Assembly (NCBI GenBank): GCA_030431775.1
Contig: JAUIHW010000008.1
Location: 1-64,000 of the forward strand
From: Gammaproteobacteria bacterium
GTDB taxonomy: Bacteria > Pseudomonadota > Gammaproteobacteria > Pseudomonadales > JAUIET01
Length of the DNA: 64,000 nt
Direction: 5' to 3'
Shown: piece by piece, positions 36,045-43,989 of the stretch
Position numbering within the stretch: the stretch's first letter is position 1
How the letters are laid out: every line of letters begins with the position of its first letter
Notes under the pieces: generated by a model
What the model saw: the letters and a program-made list of their open reading frames with translations, nothing else
The model's database searches: none
What the model was told of the DNA's origin: nothing
Translations under genes and position numbers: made by a program

Positions 36045-36586
36045 AGAACAGCAGTCATAACAAACGTCACCAGCGGCACAAGAATCGGGTTAAGCGTAAT
36101 TCAACGCTAAACCTCACCGCGCTTATGGATATTTTTACGATTCTGGTGTTTTTCCTGCTGGTTAACTCATCCGATGTTGAAGTGCTGGAGGCCAATAAAG
36201 ACATTAAATTACCGGATTCGGTCGCCGAAACCAAGCCAGAGAAAACCATTGTTGTCATGGTTAACAACACGGATTTGATCGTACAGGGCAAGAAAGTAGC
36301 CGACATTGAATCCGTGCTGGCTTCTAGCGAGGTGGAAATTTCCGAACTTGCCGAGGAATTGGCGTATCAAGCCAACAAGCGACCCGAGTTGACCGATGAA
36401 GAAAAGGAAAAAGGCCGAGCGGTTACCGTGATGGGGGATAAGGATGTACCGTACCAGTTGTTAAAGCGGGTAATGACCACTTGTGCAAAAGCTGACTATC
36501 GAGATATTTCCCTGGCAGTGAACAAATTGGAGTTGCCGGAGCCTGATCCGGCGACCTTACAAAGCATGACCGAGCAGGAAAGCTGA
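36041..36586 (+). CDS. ExbD/TolR-like protein with intact proton-carrying Asp
   Basis: The 181-residue protein has a very basic N terminus (HKRHQRHKNRVKR-type composition) and one span in the context LNLTALMDIFTILVFFLLV, where Asp-30 aligns with TolR Asp-23. The periplasmic part has IVVMVNNTDLIVQGK and ends in DYRDISLAVNKLELPEP. The two ExbD-like genes are adjacent, as in several Agl- and Exb-type loci. It overlaps the TonB-like gene by one base (TGATG). Confidence 0.88.
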   Translation: MKNSSHNKRHQRHKNRVKRNSTLNLTALMDIFTILVFFLLVNSSDVEVLEANKDIKLPDSVAETKPEKTIVVMVNNTDLIVQGKKVADIESVLASSEVEISELAEELAYQANKRPELTDEEKEKGRAVTVMGDKDVPYQLLKRVMTTCAKADYRDISLAVNKLELPEPDPATLQSMTEQES

Positions 36587-37539
36587 TGACGTCCATGCTG
36601 CTCACTCATGCGCCTGTACTGCAGTTACCCTGGTCAATTGATGCCCAGGATGATCGGTTTTTTTTCCGAATATTGGCCATTACACTGTTCGTGCTTTGTC
36701 TGGCAGGTATTGTTATTCCTCTGATCACGCTACCGGAAACCCCTCGTGAAGAAGAAGAGAAACTTCCCCCTCAGCTGGCCAAACTGGTACTGGAGAAGAA
36801 GGAGCTGCCGCCACCGCCACCGCCACCGGAAGTGAAAAAGCCTGAGCCCAAACCGAAGCCGAAGCCCAAACCCAAACCTAAGCCAAAGCCAAAGCCGAAG
36901 CCCACGCCAAAACCTCAGCAAACTATCGAAGAGGCAAGAAACAAAGCGGCGACCTCGGGTTTGCTGCAGTTCAAAGACGATTTGATGGAAATGCGCGACA
37001 GCGTGGATACCAAAGCGCTCAGCAATAACGCATTGTCGCGGGCGGCTGGAGAAGCACGCCAGGTTGAGCGTTCTATCATAACAGGCAAAGCTGGCTCGAC
37101 CAGTGGCGGCATCAATACGGCCAAGCTTAGCCGCGACACAGGCGGAGCAGCGCTGTCAGGCCGCCAGACTACGGTGGTAGCGGGCGTGCCTGGAGGAGGC
37201 AAAGGCAAAAGCAGTGGTAATCGTCGCGGTGATGGCAGTAGCGGTGTTTCAGGTCGCAGTGATGAATCCGTCAGAAAGACCTTCGACCGCAATAAAGGCT
37301 CAATTTTTGCGATATATAATCGAGCCTTGCGCAAAGACCCGGCATTGGAAGGCAAGGTCACCATGCGTCTGGTGATCGAACCTAATGGTCAGGTATCCAA
37401 GCTCGACCTGATTTCCAGTGAACTCAACAACCCGGCGCTTGAAAGCAAGCTATTGGCCCGAATCCGCTTGATTAACTTCGGCCCGGAAGACGTTGCCAGA
37501 ACGACGGTGAATTATTCGTTTGACTTCCTGCCTTTCTAG
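36586..37539 (+). CDS. TonB/AgmX-PglI-like energy-transducing protein
   Basis: The 317-residue product has one N-terminal span (FRILAITLFVLCLAGIVIPL, about 25-46), an acidic then Pro-rich spacer, and a Pro-Lys repeat arm (residues about 78-108). A Gly/Ser-rich linker follows. The C-terminal domain at about 225-317 (VRKTFDRNKGSIFAIYNRAL, VTMRLVIEPNGQVSKL, ARIRLINFG) matches the AgmX/PglI-type C-terminal domain, a TonB-like fold. It is the natural partner of the ExbB/ExbD subunits just upstream. Its TAG stop lies exactly in the CTAG flank of a MITE-like insertion. Confidence 0.85.
   Translation: MTSMLLTHAPVLQLPWSIDAQDDRFFFRILAITLFVLCLAGIVIPLITLPETPREEEEKLPPQLAKLVLEKKELPPPPPPPEVKKPEPKPKPKPKPKPKPKPKPKPTPKPQQTIEEARNKAATSGLLQFKDDLMEMRDSVDTKALSNNALSRAAGEARQVERSIITGKAGSTSGGINTAKLSRDTGGAALSGRQTTVVAGVPGGGKGKSSGNRRGDGSSGVSGRSDESVRKTFDRNKGSIFAIYNRALRKDPALEGKVTMRLVIEPNGQVSKLDLISSELNNPALESKLLARIRLINFGPEDVARTTVNYSFDFLPF
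36841..36921 (+). repeat. Pro-Lys coding repeat in the TonB/AgmX-like gene
   Basis: A run of CCNAAR units (CCC AAA, CCG AAG, CCT AAG in varied order) encodes alternating Pro-Lys over about 27 residues. Synonymous variation between units shows selection on the peptide rather than simple recent slippage. In TonB such Pro-Lys/Pro-Glu arms span the periplasm. Confidence 0.8.
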
Positions 37540-37802
37540 GGCAGCTCTGAAAAATACCCAATGCCTCTGCGCAACCTGTAGCGAGGCGTGGCTAGGCGCG
37601 TGCCGCAGGCCAAGGCTGGTTGCCCTTGGCAAGGCGCGCAACGAAGTCACGGCACGCTACAGGCCGTGCTCTTCGGGGCTTCCAGGCGAACCCAGCCTTT
37701 TCGTTGCAAGTTCTCGACTTACCACCAGTAAGCCTTCCAACTCGCGCCTCAACTCTGGATTCGCCTGGAAGCCAGAGGTATCGGGTATTTTTCAGAGCTG
37801 CC
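37540..37802. mobile_element. 263-bp MITE-like element with about 26-bp terminal inverted repeats and CTAG target duplication
   Basis: The ends are GGCAGCTCTGAAAAATACCC on the left and its exact reverse complement on the right (37783-37802), with imperfect pairing for six more bases. The element is bounded on both sides by CTAG (37536-37539 and 37803-37806), the four-base target duplication typical of IS5-group insertions. The interior has no coding capacity but contains further inverted repeats, such as CTTCCAGGCGAA near 37679 against TTCGCCTGGAAG near 37762, so the transcript could fold into a long hairpin. It is placed between the TonB/AgmX-like gene and the convergent hydrolase gene. Confidence 0.78.
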
Positions 37803-37818
37803 CTAGGTTCGCTGAGTC

Positions 37819-38553
37819 TCAGCTGTAGACTTCCGACAGCAACGACAGAAGTCTGCTCCATGAGTCAGTGTCGGCGCTTTTGTTGTAGCCGAGTGGAACG
37901 CCATAACGTTCCCGTCGTTCATCAGCAGCCGGATTGGTAAAGCCGTGTTGCGCACCATCGTAGCCAATGAATTCGTAGTGAGCACCGGCGGCGTCCATTT
38001 CTGCTTTGAAGTTGCTTACCTGGGTGTCATCAACCATGGCATCATCGTTCCCATGACAAACCAGCAAGCGCGCCTTGACCTCGCCGGGTTGCGCCGGCGA
38101 CTCGGCTGCCAGGTTTCCGTGAAAGCTGATGGCTGCAGCGAGGTCCATGCCGTTGCGCGCCATAGTCAGTGCTACAGCACCGCCAAGACAGTAGCCCATC
38201 GCGCTGATTGGTGCCGAAACGGTGAGAGGGTAGCTTCGCAAATAATCAGCCGCTGCACTAACCCTGGCAAGCAGTTGCTCCGAGTCAGCCAGCAGAGCCT
38301 GCATCAGGCCAGCCGCTTCATCTGGAGCGGAGGCGATCTTGCCCTCTCCATACAAATCGGTTGCCAGCGCTATATAGCCTGCTTCGGCCAGCTGCTCTGC
38401 CCGGCGCTTCGGGTAATCGTCCAGCCCCCACCACTCAGGTAAAACCATAACAGCCGGGTGCTTTGCCCCGTCATCCGGGCGGGCCAGATAAGACTTCATC
38501 GCAATGCCGGCAGCGGTGTAGTGAATGGTCTCGGTAATCACAGAATCTGTCAT
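37819..38553 (-). CDS. Dienelactone hydrolase family protein
   Basis: Alpha/beta hydrolase of about usual length (244 residues). It has LPEWWGLDDYPKRRAEQLA near the N terminus, the nucleophile elbow GYCLGG with Cys-122, an Asp in VCHGNDDAMVD, and a catalytic His in AQHGFTNP, matching the Cys-Asp-His triad of dienelactone hydrolases. It lies alone on the minus strand just past the MITE. A true carboxymethylenebutenolidase role is not demanded; no other aromatic degradation genes are near. Confidence 0.9.
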   Translation of the reverse strand: MTDSVITETIHYTAAGIAMKSYLARPDDGAKHPAVMVLPEWWGLDDYPKRRAEQLAEAGYIALATDLYGEGKIASAPDEAAGLMQALLADSEQLLARVSAAADYLRSYPLTVSAPISAMGYCLGGAVALTMARNGMDLAAAISFHGNLAAESPAQPGEVKARLLVCHGNDDAMVDDTQVSNFKAEMDAAGAHYEFIGYDGAQHGFTNPAADERRERYGVPLGYNKSADTDSWSRLLSLLSEVYS

Positions 38554-38667
38554 GCATGCTCCTCATGCGAGTTGATCTCTTGAGTACAAATAATACCGCC
38601 TTGCAATGTAGACGCCCAGAGGCTGTGGCAGAATGCGGACATCTTTTTATACGGTAGCCAGTATTCG

Positions 38668-39150
38668 ATGAACTATTGTCCACAATGTGCGACCGAGCTA
38701 CAGGAGCGCCTGGTTGATGACAGTATCAAGCCCGCCTGTCCTGACCACGGCTGTGGTTTTGTATTCTGGAATAATCCCACGCCGGTTGTGGCCATGATCG
38801 TTGAAAGGCCAGACGGTGTTGTGCTGGCGCATAATGCGCAATGGGAGCACCGGTTTTTCTCCATCATAACCGGTTTCCTGGAAGCCGGTGAGGACCCGCG
38901 AGACTGTGCCATACGGGAAACGGCCGAAGAACTCGGCCTAACGGCACAATCGGCCCAACTGATCGGTGTTTATAGCTTCGCGCGCCAGAATCAGGTGATC
39001 ATCGCTTATCATATCGAGGCCGATGGCGATATCACTTTGAATGAAGAGTTGGATGAATACAAGATAGTTCCAGTTAGCGAATTGCGTGGTTGGGACATGG
39101 GCACCGGGCTGGCAATCAATGATTGGCTGGCAACGCGCCAGGAGCAGTAA
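38668..39150 (+). CDS. Nudix hydrolase with N-terminal zinc ribbon (NudC-like)
   Basis: The 160-residue product starts with a zinc-ribbon-like CPQCATEL ... CPDHGCGFVFW, followed by a Nudix domain. The Nudix box GFLEAGEDPRDCAIRETAEELGL is complete (Gly, Glu, Arg-Glu, Glu-Glu spacing; residues about 70-92). It probably hydrolyses a nucleotide-linked pyrophosphate; the zinc ribbon plus short length resembles truncated NADH pyrophosphatases, but the substrate is unassigned. The thioesterase gene starts on the base after its stop. Confidence 0.88.
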   Translation: MNYCPQCATELQERLVDDSIKPACPDHGCGFVFWNNPTPVVAMIVERPDGVVLAHNAQWEHRFFSIITGFLEAGEDPRDCAIRETAEELGLTAQSAQLIGVYSFARQNQVIIAYHIEADGDITLNEELDEYKIVPVSELRGWDMGTGLAINDWLATRQEQ

Positions 39151-39819
39151 ATGAGCAAGTTGACGAACCCTTTCGATGTTGAAGAACTCATGGCGCCACC
39201 CAATGAAGCCTGGGCCGCAAAGCGTGAGTTAGCCGAACAGCTGCGTAGCATGGCCGAGGTATTGATGACCAGTGCGCCTGATCCTGAGGCCATGCGGGCA
39301 GCCAGTGCCTATCTGCGTCAGCAGCAGGCCGATTTTGAAAGCAGCCCCCGGACTTTCGGGCGCATGGAGTTTTTCCAGCAGGAGCGGGAATCACCCTATG
39401 TGCATTATGAAATGAACCCGTTGTGTGGCCATAGCAATCCAGTGGCACCGCCGTTAAATTCCTGGCTGCGTGATGAACAGGCCTTTGGTCGGGTTAGACT
39501 GGGTTGGCAGTACGAAGGGCCACCTGGCTGTGTGCACGGCGGCTTTGTTGCCGCGATTTTCGATGACTTTTTAGGCATGGCGCAACGGCTCACGCCACAC
39601 CCCGGCATGACCGGTACTCTTACCGTGCGCTACCGAAAGCCCACACCGCTGAATACCGATCTAGAGCTGTATGGCTATGTGAAAAAAGTGGAGGGACGTA
39701 AGAACCTGTTGGTCGGTGAAATGCGGGCAAATGGTGAGTTGACCGCTGAATGTGAAGGCTTGTTCATAGGCTTTAAGCAAGATGCCATGCGGCAGTATCA
39801 GCGTCAGCAGCCGCGTTGA
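39151..39819 (+). CDS. PaaI-family hotdog thioesterase
   Basis: The 222-residue product has an N-terminal helical extension and a C-terminal hotdog fold with the signature GPPGCVHGGFVAAIFDDFLG, in which the His-Gly-Gly and acidic residue are the family's acyl-CoA thioesterase features. TLTVRYRKPTPLNTDLEL then gives the core strands. It is immediately downstream of the Nudix gene and ahead of acyl-CoA dehydrogenases, which fits fatty or aromatic acyl-CoA metabolism. Confidence 0.85.
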   Translation: MSKLTNPFDVEELMAPPNEAWAAKRELAEQLRSMAEVLMTSAPDPEAMRAASAYLRQQQADFESSPRTFGRMEFFQQERESPYVHYEMNPLCGHSNPVAPPLNSWLRDEQAFGRVRLGWQYEGPPGCVHGGFVAAIFDDFLGMAQRLTPHPGMTGTLTVRYRKPTPLNTDLELYGYVKKVEGRKNLLVGEMRANGELTAECEGLFIGFKQDAMRQYQRQQPR

Positions 39820-39826
39820 TTCAGTC

Positions 39827-40534
39827 TCACAGCCGTTCGAAAATATATTCACTCATTGCACTAACATCGATTGTTTCCATCTCCAGAAATTTCTGTACTG
39901 TGGTCATCATGCGGTTTAGATTGGCCTGAAACTTTTTCTCGTCTCCTTCGGCATCGTAAAAGACCTGCGGGTTGCTCAAGGCGCCCACCGGGAACCCTTC
40001 TTCAACGACTGCGGTCCAGTCTGGCAATTCTATGTCACCACTCAATCGGCGTACGATTTCATTGCGAATGTACTGGAAAGTGGATTGGGTTTCGATTGCG
40101 CAGGCCATATGCTCATAGTGCCAAATGCGAAGGAATTCCTCATAGGCAAGATCCTGCCGCGCCTGCACGCAGGTGATCTGAGCAAACCCTGGAGTTCGCT
40201 TGCCTAAGGCTGCCTGCTGTTTGGTATTAATGATCGGCGTTGATTCAACGACCAGAAAAGTGGCCAGTGCATCACAGTGAGGGGCCAGTAGCTTTTCCAT
40301 CTGCTCATGCTGCTGAGACATGTCCAGCCAATAGGACAACATGGCTGCCTTGGGCTGCTTTGTCGTGCTCATAATGAGGCTTTCGCCCGCCGCGGTGTCG
40401 TCATCGGAAACGCAGATTTTCAAGCCGCGACTGCCTGCCTGAAGCTCCACGGCCAGCTTTGTAAGCAACAGGTCAGCAAACGCCTGACTGGATTGTGCTT
40501 CAGGCTTCCATAACAGGGTAACGAGTTTTTCCAT
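39827..40534 (-). CDS. EthD-like dimeric alpha/beta barrel protein
   Basis: A 235-residue cytosolic protein. ATG 40534 is preferred because AGAGGACA lies just before it; ATG 40603 would add 23 residues. Two ferredoxin-like halves are suggested by MEKLVTLLWKPEA at the start and FAQITCVQARQDLAYEEFLRIW with HYEHMACAIETQSTF in the middle, as in EthD-domain proteins. No catalytic residue can be named. It is transcribed toward the thioesterase gene and away from the acyl-CoA dehydrogenases. Confidence 0.6.
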   Translation of the reverse strand: MEKLVTLLWKPEAQSSQAFADLLLTKLAVELQAGSRGLKICVSDDDTAAGESLIMSTTKQPKAAMLSYWLDMSQQHEQMEKLLAPHCDALATFLVVESTPIINTKQQAALGKRTPGFAQITCVQARQDLAYEEFLRIWHYEHMACAIETQSTFQYIRNEIVRRLSGDIELPDWTAVVEEGFPVGALSNPQVFYDAEGDEKKFQANLNRMMTTVQKFLEMETIDVSAMSEYIFERL

Positions 40535-40708
40535 TGTGTCCTCTGAAAGACGGTCTTGAAGGTTTATCAAGGCATGATAACCAGCCACATGGAACTGTGG
40601 CACTGTCAGGTGGGCGTTTTACTATTTAGTCATCTATTAGCAAGCCGGAGCGAGGAAAACTAAAATGGGCGATTGACTGGATTAATTGCGTTCACTGAGT
40701 GGGTAGAT

Positions 40709-41818
40709 ATGAACTTTGAGTTTTCTGAAGAGCAAAAACTGGTGCAGCAACAGGCCCGTCAGTTTTTGACTGAACAATCCCCGCTGTCTGTAGTGCGCGA
40801 AGTGCTGGAGAGAGATGCTTCGCAGGTGCGAATCCACGAGGATGTCTGGCAGGGTATTGTCAAGTTGGGCTGGCCGGGAGTGGCAATCGATGAACAGTAT
40901 GGCGGCCTGGGAATGGGCTATCTCGAACTGTGCGTGCTGGCCGAAGAGCTGGGTCGCTCCCTGGCCCCTACACCGTTCTCAAGTACAGTGTATCTGGCCG
41001 CCGAGGCCTTGCTATTGGCTGGGACTGAGGCACAAAAGGAGCGGTGGCTGCCTGCAATCGCTACTGGTGGGTTGGTGGCCGGACTTGCCTTCGTGGAGGC
41101 GACTAACGGCATTGCCGGGCAAGCGCTCAACATGCGTTGGCAAGACGGCGGTTTACAAGGCCGTAAAACGCCAGTCTTCGATGCAGAAATGGCACAACTG
41201 TTGGTGGTATCGGCAATTAATGAGGCTGGTGAACCTGGCTTTTATCTGCTGGAAACTGATCAGCCGAGCGTGCGTTGCGAGTCACTTACCAGTATCGACC
41301 CCACCCGGTCCATTGCGGCGGTAGAATTCAGTAAGGCCGCGGCTGACCCAATGCGGCAGGATTTGGATTTCGCGGCGACCATGGGAGTTATCCAGGATCG
41401 TGCGGCCGTTTTGTTCGCGTTCGAACAATTGGGAGGTGCTCAGGCCTGTCTGGAAATGGCCACGGATTACACCCGTCAGCGCTACGCCTTTGGCCGACCA
41501 ATTGCGTCTTTTCAGGCCTTGAAGCACAAAATGGCTGATATGTTTGTCGCTATAGAGCTGGCACGGTCCAACGCCTATTACGGCGCCTGGTCTTTGTCGA
41601 CCGGTTCTGATGACCTGACGGAAGCAGCCTGCGTGGCGCGCCTTTCCGCAAGTGATGCTTACTATCAGTGCAGCAAGGAAAACATGCAGGCACACGGCGG
41701 GATGGGCTATACCTGGGAGCTTGATTGCCATTTGTATTACCGACGAGCGCAACACCTGGCGTCTGTGCTCGGCCGCCAGGCATACTGGAAAGACCGATTG
41801 ATCGCGGAGGTTGCGTAA
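40709..41818 (+). CDS. Acyl-CoA dehydrogenase, small-type paralogue
   Basis: FAD-dependent acyl-CoA dehydrogenase fold of 369 residues, starting at ATG 40709 (MNFEFSEEQ). The N-terminal helical domain (YGGLGMGYLELCVLAEELGR) and C-terminal domain (ATDYTRQRYAFGRPIASFQALKHKMADM, QAHGGMGYTWE) are intact. The middle beta domain is divergent: VEATNGIAGQALNMRW stands where FTEPxAGSD is usual. Together with the next gene it forms a pair typical of heteromeric steroid or branched-chain acyl-CoA dehydrogenases. Overlaps the next start as TAATG. Confidence 0.88.
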   Translation: MNFEFSEEQKLVQQQARQFLTEQSPLSVVREVLERDASQVRIHEDVWQGIVKLGWPGVAIDEQYGGLGMGYLELCVLAEELGRSLAPTPFSSTVYLAAEALLLAGTEAQKERWLPAIATGGLVAGLAFVEATNGIAGQALNMRWQDGGLQGRKTPVFDAEMAQLLVVSAINEAGEPGFYLLETDQPSVRCESLTSIDPTRSIAAVEFSKAAADPMRQDLDFAATMGVIQDRAAVLFAFEQLGGAQACLEMATDYTRQRYAFGRPIASFQALKHKMADMFVAIELARSNAYYGAWSLSTGSDDLTEAACVARLSASDAYYQCSKENMQAHGGMGYTWELDCHLYYRRAQHLASVLGRQAYWKDRLIAEVA

Positions 41819-43047
41819 TGGATTTTAAAGACAGCCCGGCACAAGCCGAGTTTCGACACAAAGTACGGCAATGGTTACAGGCCAATGCCCCGGCCGACAA
41901 TACGCTGAGTCGTGGTGGCATGGAGTCTGACGAGGCCATGCGTGAAGGACGTGAATGGCAAGCGAGAATCTATGATGCGGGTTGGGCCTGCCTAACCTGG
42001 CCAAAGGAGTACGGTGGTCAGGGATTGACGGCCATAGAACAGGTTATCTGGTCGCAGGAAGTTGCCAAATTTTCCACCCGCGACGGGTTCTTCGCTATTG
42101 GTATTGGCAACTGTGGGCCGGCCATCATGCTGTATGGCAGCGATCAGCAAAAGCAGAGTCTGTTGCCGCGTATGGCAAGAGCGGATGATATCTGGTGCCA
42201 GCTGTTCAGCGAGCCAGGCGCAGGTTCCGATGTTGCTGGCCTGAAGACTCGCGCAGACAAGGACGGTGACTCCTGGAAAATCAACGGTCAGAAAATATGG
42301 ACATCACAGGCGCAGTATGCGGATTACGGTGTAATCCTGACCAGAACAGACCCGACCTTGCCTAAGCACAAAGGTCTGACCATGTTTTTTGTGGACATGA
42401 AGCAGCCCGGAGTCGAGGTTCGGCCAATCAAACAGGCAGACGGCGGGCAGGCATTCAACGAAGTGTTTTTCAACGATGCCGTGGTACCCGATGTTCAGCG
42501 GCTTGGCGAACTGAATGGAGGGTGGGGTGTTGCCCTGGCTGTATTGATGAACGAGCGACTGGCCATTGGCAGCGTCGCGCCCAATGGCTGGCCCGAATAT
42601 TGGGATATGATTCGTAAGCTGGAACTGGATGGTAAACCGGCTCTGGAAGACAGTGAAGTTCGACGGCGAACGGCCGACTGGTACGTGAAAAACGCTGGCT
42701 TGAAGAATGCCCAGGCAAGGATGTTATCCGCAGTGGCCAACGGTGGTGTGCCCGGCGCCGAGGCTTCTCTTGGCAAACTGGTGGGTGCTTCGATGTGCCA
42801 GGATATCAGCGCTTATGCTTTGGATTTGTTTGCCGAGATGGGCGTCTGTGCTGATGAACAGATGGCCTTAATGCAGGCGCAATTCCAGAAGGCCTATTTG
42901 TACGCGCCGGGTTTGCGCGTTGCGGGTGGCACAGATGAGGTAATGCGTAATATTATTGCTGAGCAGGTACTTGGCTTGCCCGCTGATGTGCGAGTGGATA
43001 AGGGAGTGCCTTTTAACGAGATAAAGGCGGGGAATATACGACAATGA
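41818..43047 (+). CDS. Acyl-CoA dehydrogenase
   Basis: The 409-residue product starts at ATG 41818 inside the preceding TAA. It has the canonical middle-domain signature [17 protein letters not shown] and [15 protein letters not shown], plus the C-terminal [20 protein letters not shown]. This is the complete partner of the divergent paralogue upstream; heteromeric ACADs with one degenerate chain are known in steroid and bile-acid degradation. Its TGA overlaps the rubredoxin ATG by three bases (ATGA). Confidence 0.9.
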   Translation: MDFKDSPAQAEFRHKVRQWLQANAPADNTLSRGGMESDEAMREGREWQARIYDAGWACLTWPKEYGGQGLTAIEQVIWSQEVAKFSTRDGFFAIGIGNCGPAIMLYGSDQQKQSLLPRMARADDIWCQLFSEPGAGSDVAGLKTRADKDGDSWKINGQKIWTSQAQYADYGVILTRTDPTLPKHKGLTMFFVDMKQPGVEVRPIKQADGGQAFNEVFFNDAVVPDVQRLGELNGGWGVALAVLMNERLAIGSVAPNGWPEYWDMIRKLELDGKPALEDSEVRRRTADWYVKNAGLKNAQARMLSAVANGGVPGAEASLGKLVGASMCQDISAYALDLFAEMGVCADEQMALMQAQFQKAYLYAPGLRVAGGTDEVMRNIIAEQVLGLPADVRVDKGVPFNEIKAGNIRQ

Positions 43048-43217
43048 GTGATTTCAAAAAATACGAATGCGTTATATGCGGGTTCATTTATGATGAGGCT
43101 CTGGGCTTGCCCGACGATGGGATCCCACCCGGTACCCGGTGGGAGGATGTTCCCGAAGACTGGGAGTGTCCTGATTGTGGTATTAGCAAGTTTGACTTTG
43201 ATCTCTTGGAACAATAA
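43044..43217 (+). CDS. Rubredoxin
   Basis: A 57-residue protein with the two iron-knuckle motifs [12 protein letters not shown] and [13 protein letters not shown], and the middle WEDVPEDW, matching rubredoxins. It carries one Fe on four Cys and transfers single electrons. It is encoded between an acyl-CoA dehydrogenase and an SDR gene with ATGA and TAATG overlaps, so it is cotranscribed with them. It may serve an alkane- or lipid-oxygenating enzyme, or the dehydrogenase pair; no alkane hydroxylase is present in the window. Confidence 0.95.
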   Translation: MSDFKKYECVICGFIYDEALGLPDDGIPPGTRWEDVPEDWECPDCGISKFDFDLLEQ

Positions 43218-43966
43218 TGCAACGATTTATCAATAAAACGGTTTTGGTGAGCGGTGGCGCGTCCGGTATTGGTATGGCGACGGCGAGGCGCATCGCGAAC
43301 GAGGGCGGCCAGCTGTTTCTTGTGGACATTCAGGAGCAGGCTCTACGCCGCTTTGCGGATGAACTGACTGACTCTGGAGTGGAAGTGGCCTGGCACGCCT
43401 GCAATGTGGCCGATGAGGCTGCTGTGGCGGAATCGATGTCTGCGGTGATAAAGCACTACGGCAAACTGGATGTGTTGTGCAATATAGCTGGTATTCTACG
43501 TTTCGACCGCTTCCATGAGCTGGAGCTGGCTGACTGGCAAAAGATCATTGATGTAAACCTGACGGGTGTGTTTTTGTTGTGCAGGGCAGCCATTCCGCAC
43601 TTGCTGGCGAGCAAGGGCAATATAGTCAATGCAGCCAGCACGGCCGGTATCATGGGGTTGGCCTATGGTGGCGCTTACTCAGCATCCAAGGGAGGTGTAG
43701 CCGCGATGACCCGGGCCATTGCAATTGAATACGCGAAAGATGGCTTGCGGGCAAACTGCGTATCACCTGCGGATATCAAATCTGCAATGACTAAATCACC
43801 AAGTTTTCCAAAAGGGGCCGATATGGCCCTGTTACAGCGTTCAAGTTCACTGACCGGGGTGCAGGAGCCTGACGTGGTTGCCAATGTCATTGCGATGCTG
43901 GCCTCTGAAGATGGTTGCCATGTTAATGGTGAAAACATTCGGGTCGACGGTGCAGCGCTGACTTAG
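43217..43966 (+). CDS. Short-chain dehydrogenase/reductase
   Basis: Classical SDR of 249 residues. It has the nucleotide-binding SGGASGIGMATARR near residue 12, NIAGI, the catalytic Ser in NAASTAGIMG and the YxxxK pair in AYSASKGG, and a C-terminal GENIRVDGAALT end. Probably an NAD(P)-dependent 3-hydroxyacyl or steroid alcohol dehydrogenase. It is the last gene of the acyl-CoA dehydrogenase-rubredoxin unit and is convergent with the histidine kinase gene. Confidence 0.9.
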   Translation: MQRFINKTVLVSGGASGIGMATARRIANEGGQLFLVDIQEQALRRFADELTDSGVEVAWHACNVADEAAVAESMSAVIKHYGKLDVLCNIAGILRFDRFHELELADWQKIIDVNLTGVFLLCRAAIPHLLASKGNIVNAASTAGIMGLAYGGAYSASKGGVAAMTRAIAIEYAKDGLRANCVSPADIKSAMTKSPSFPKGADMALLQRSSSLTGVQEPDVVANVIAMLASEDGCHVNGENIRVDGAALT

Positions 43967-43970
43967 AGGA

Positions 43971-43989
43971 GACCGTAAAACGTTCTCTA
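43971..43989. terminator. Possible bidirectional hairpin between SDR and histidine kinase genes
   Basis: GAGACCG-TAAAA-CGTTCTC forms a seven-pair stem with one mismatch and a five-base loop in the 20-base gap between convergent genes. The flanks lack a long T-run, so termination strength is uncertain. Confidence 0.3.

Noticed and set aside
36841-36921. Repetitive tract considered as a CRISPR-like or satellite array
   Set aside because: It is a Pro-Lys coding repeat in frame within the TonB-like protein, with no spacers.
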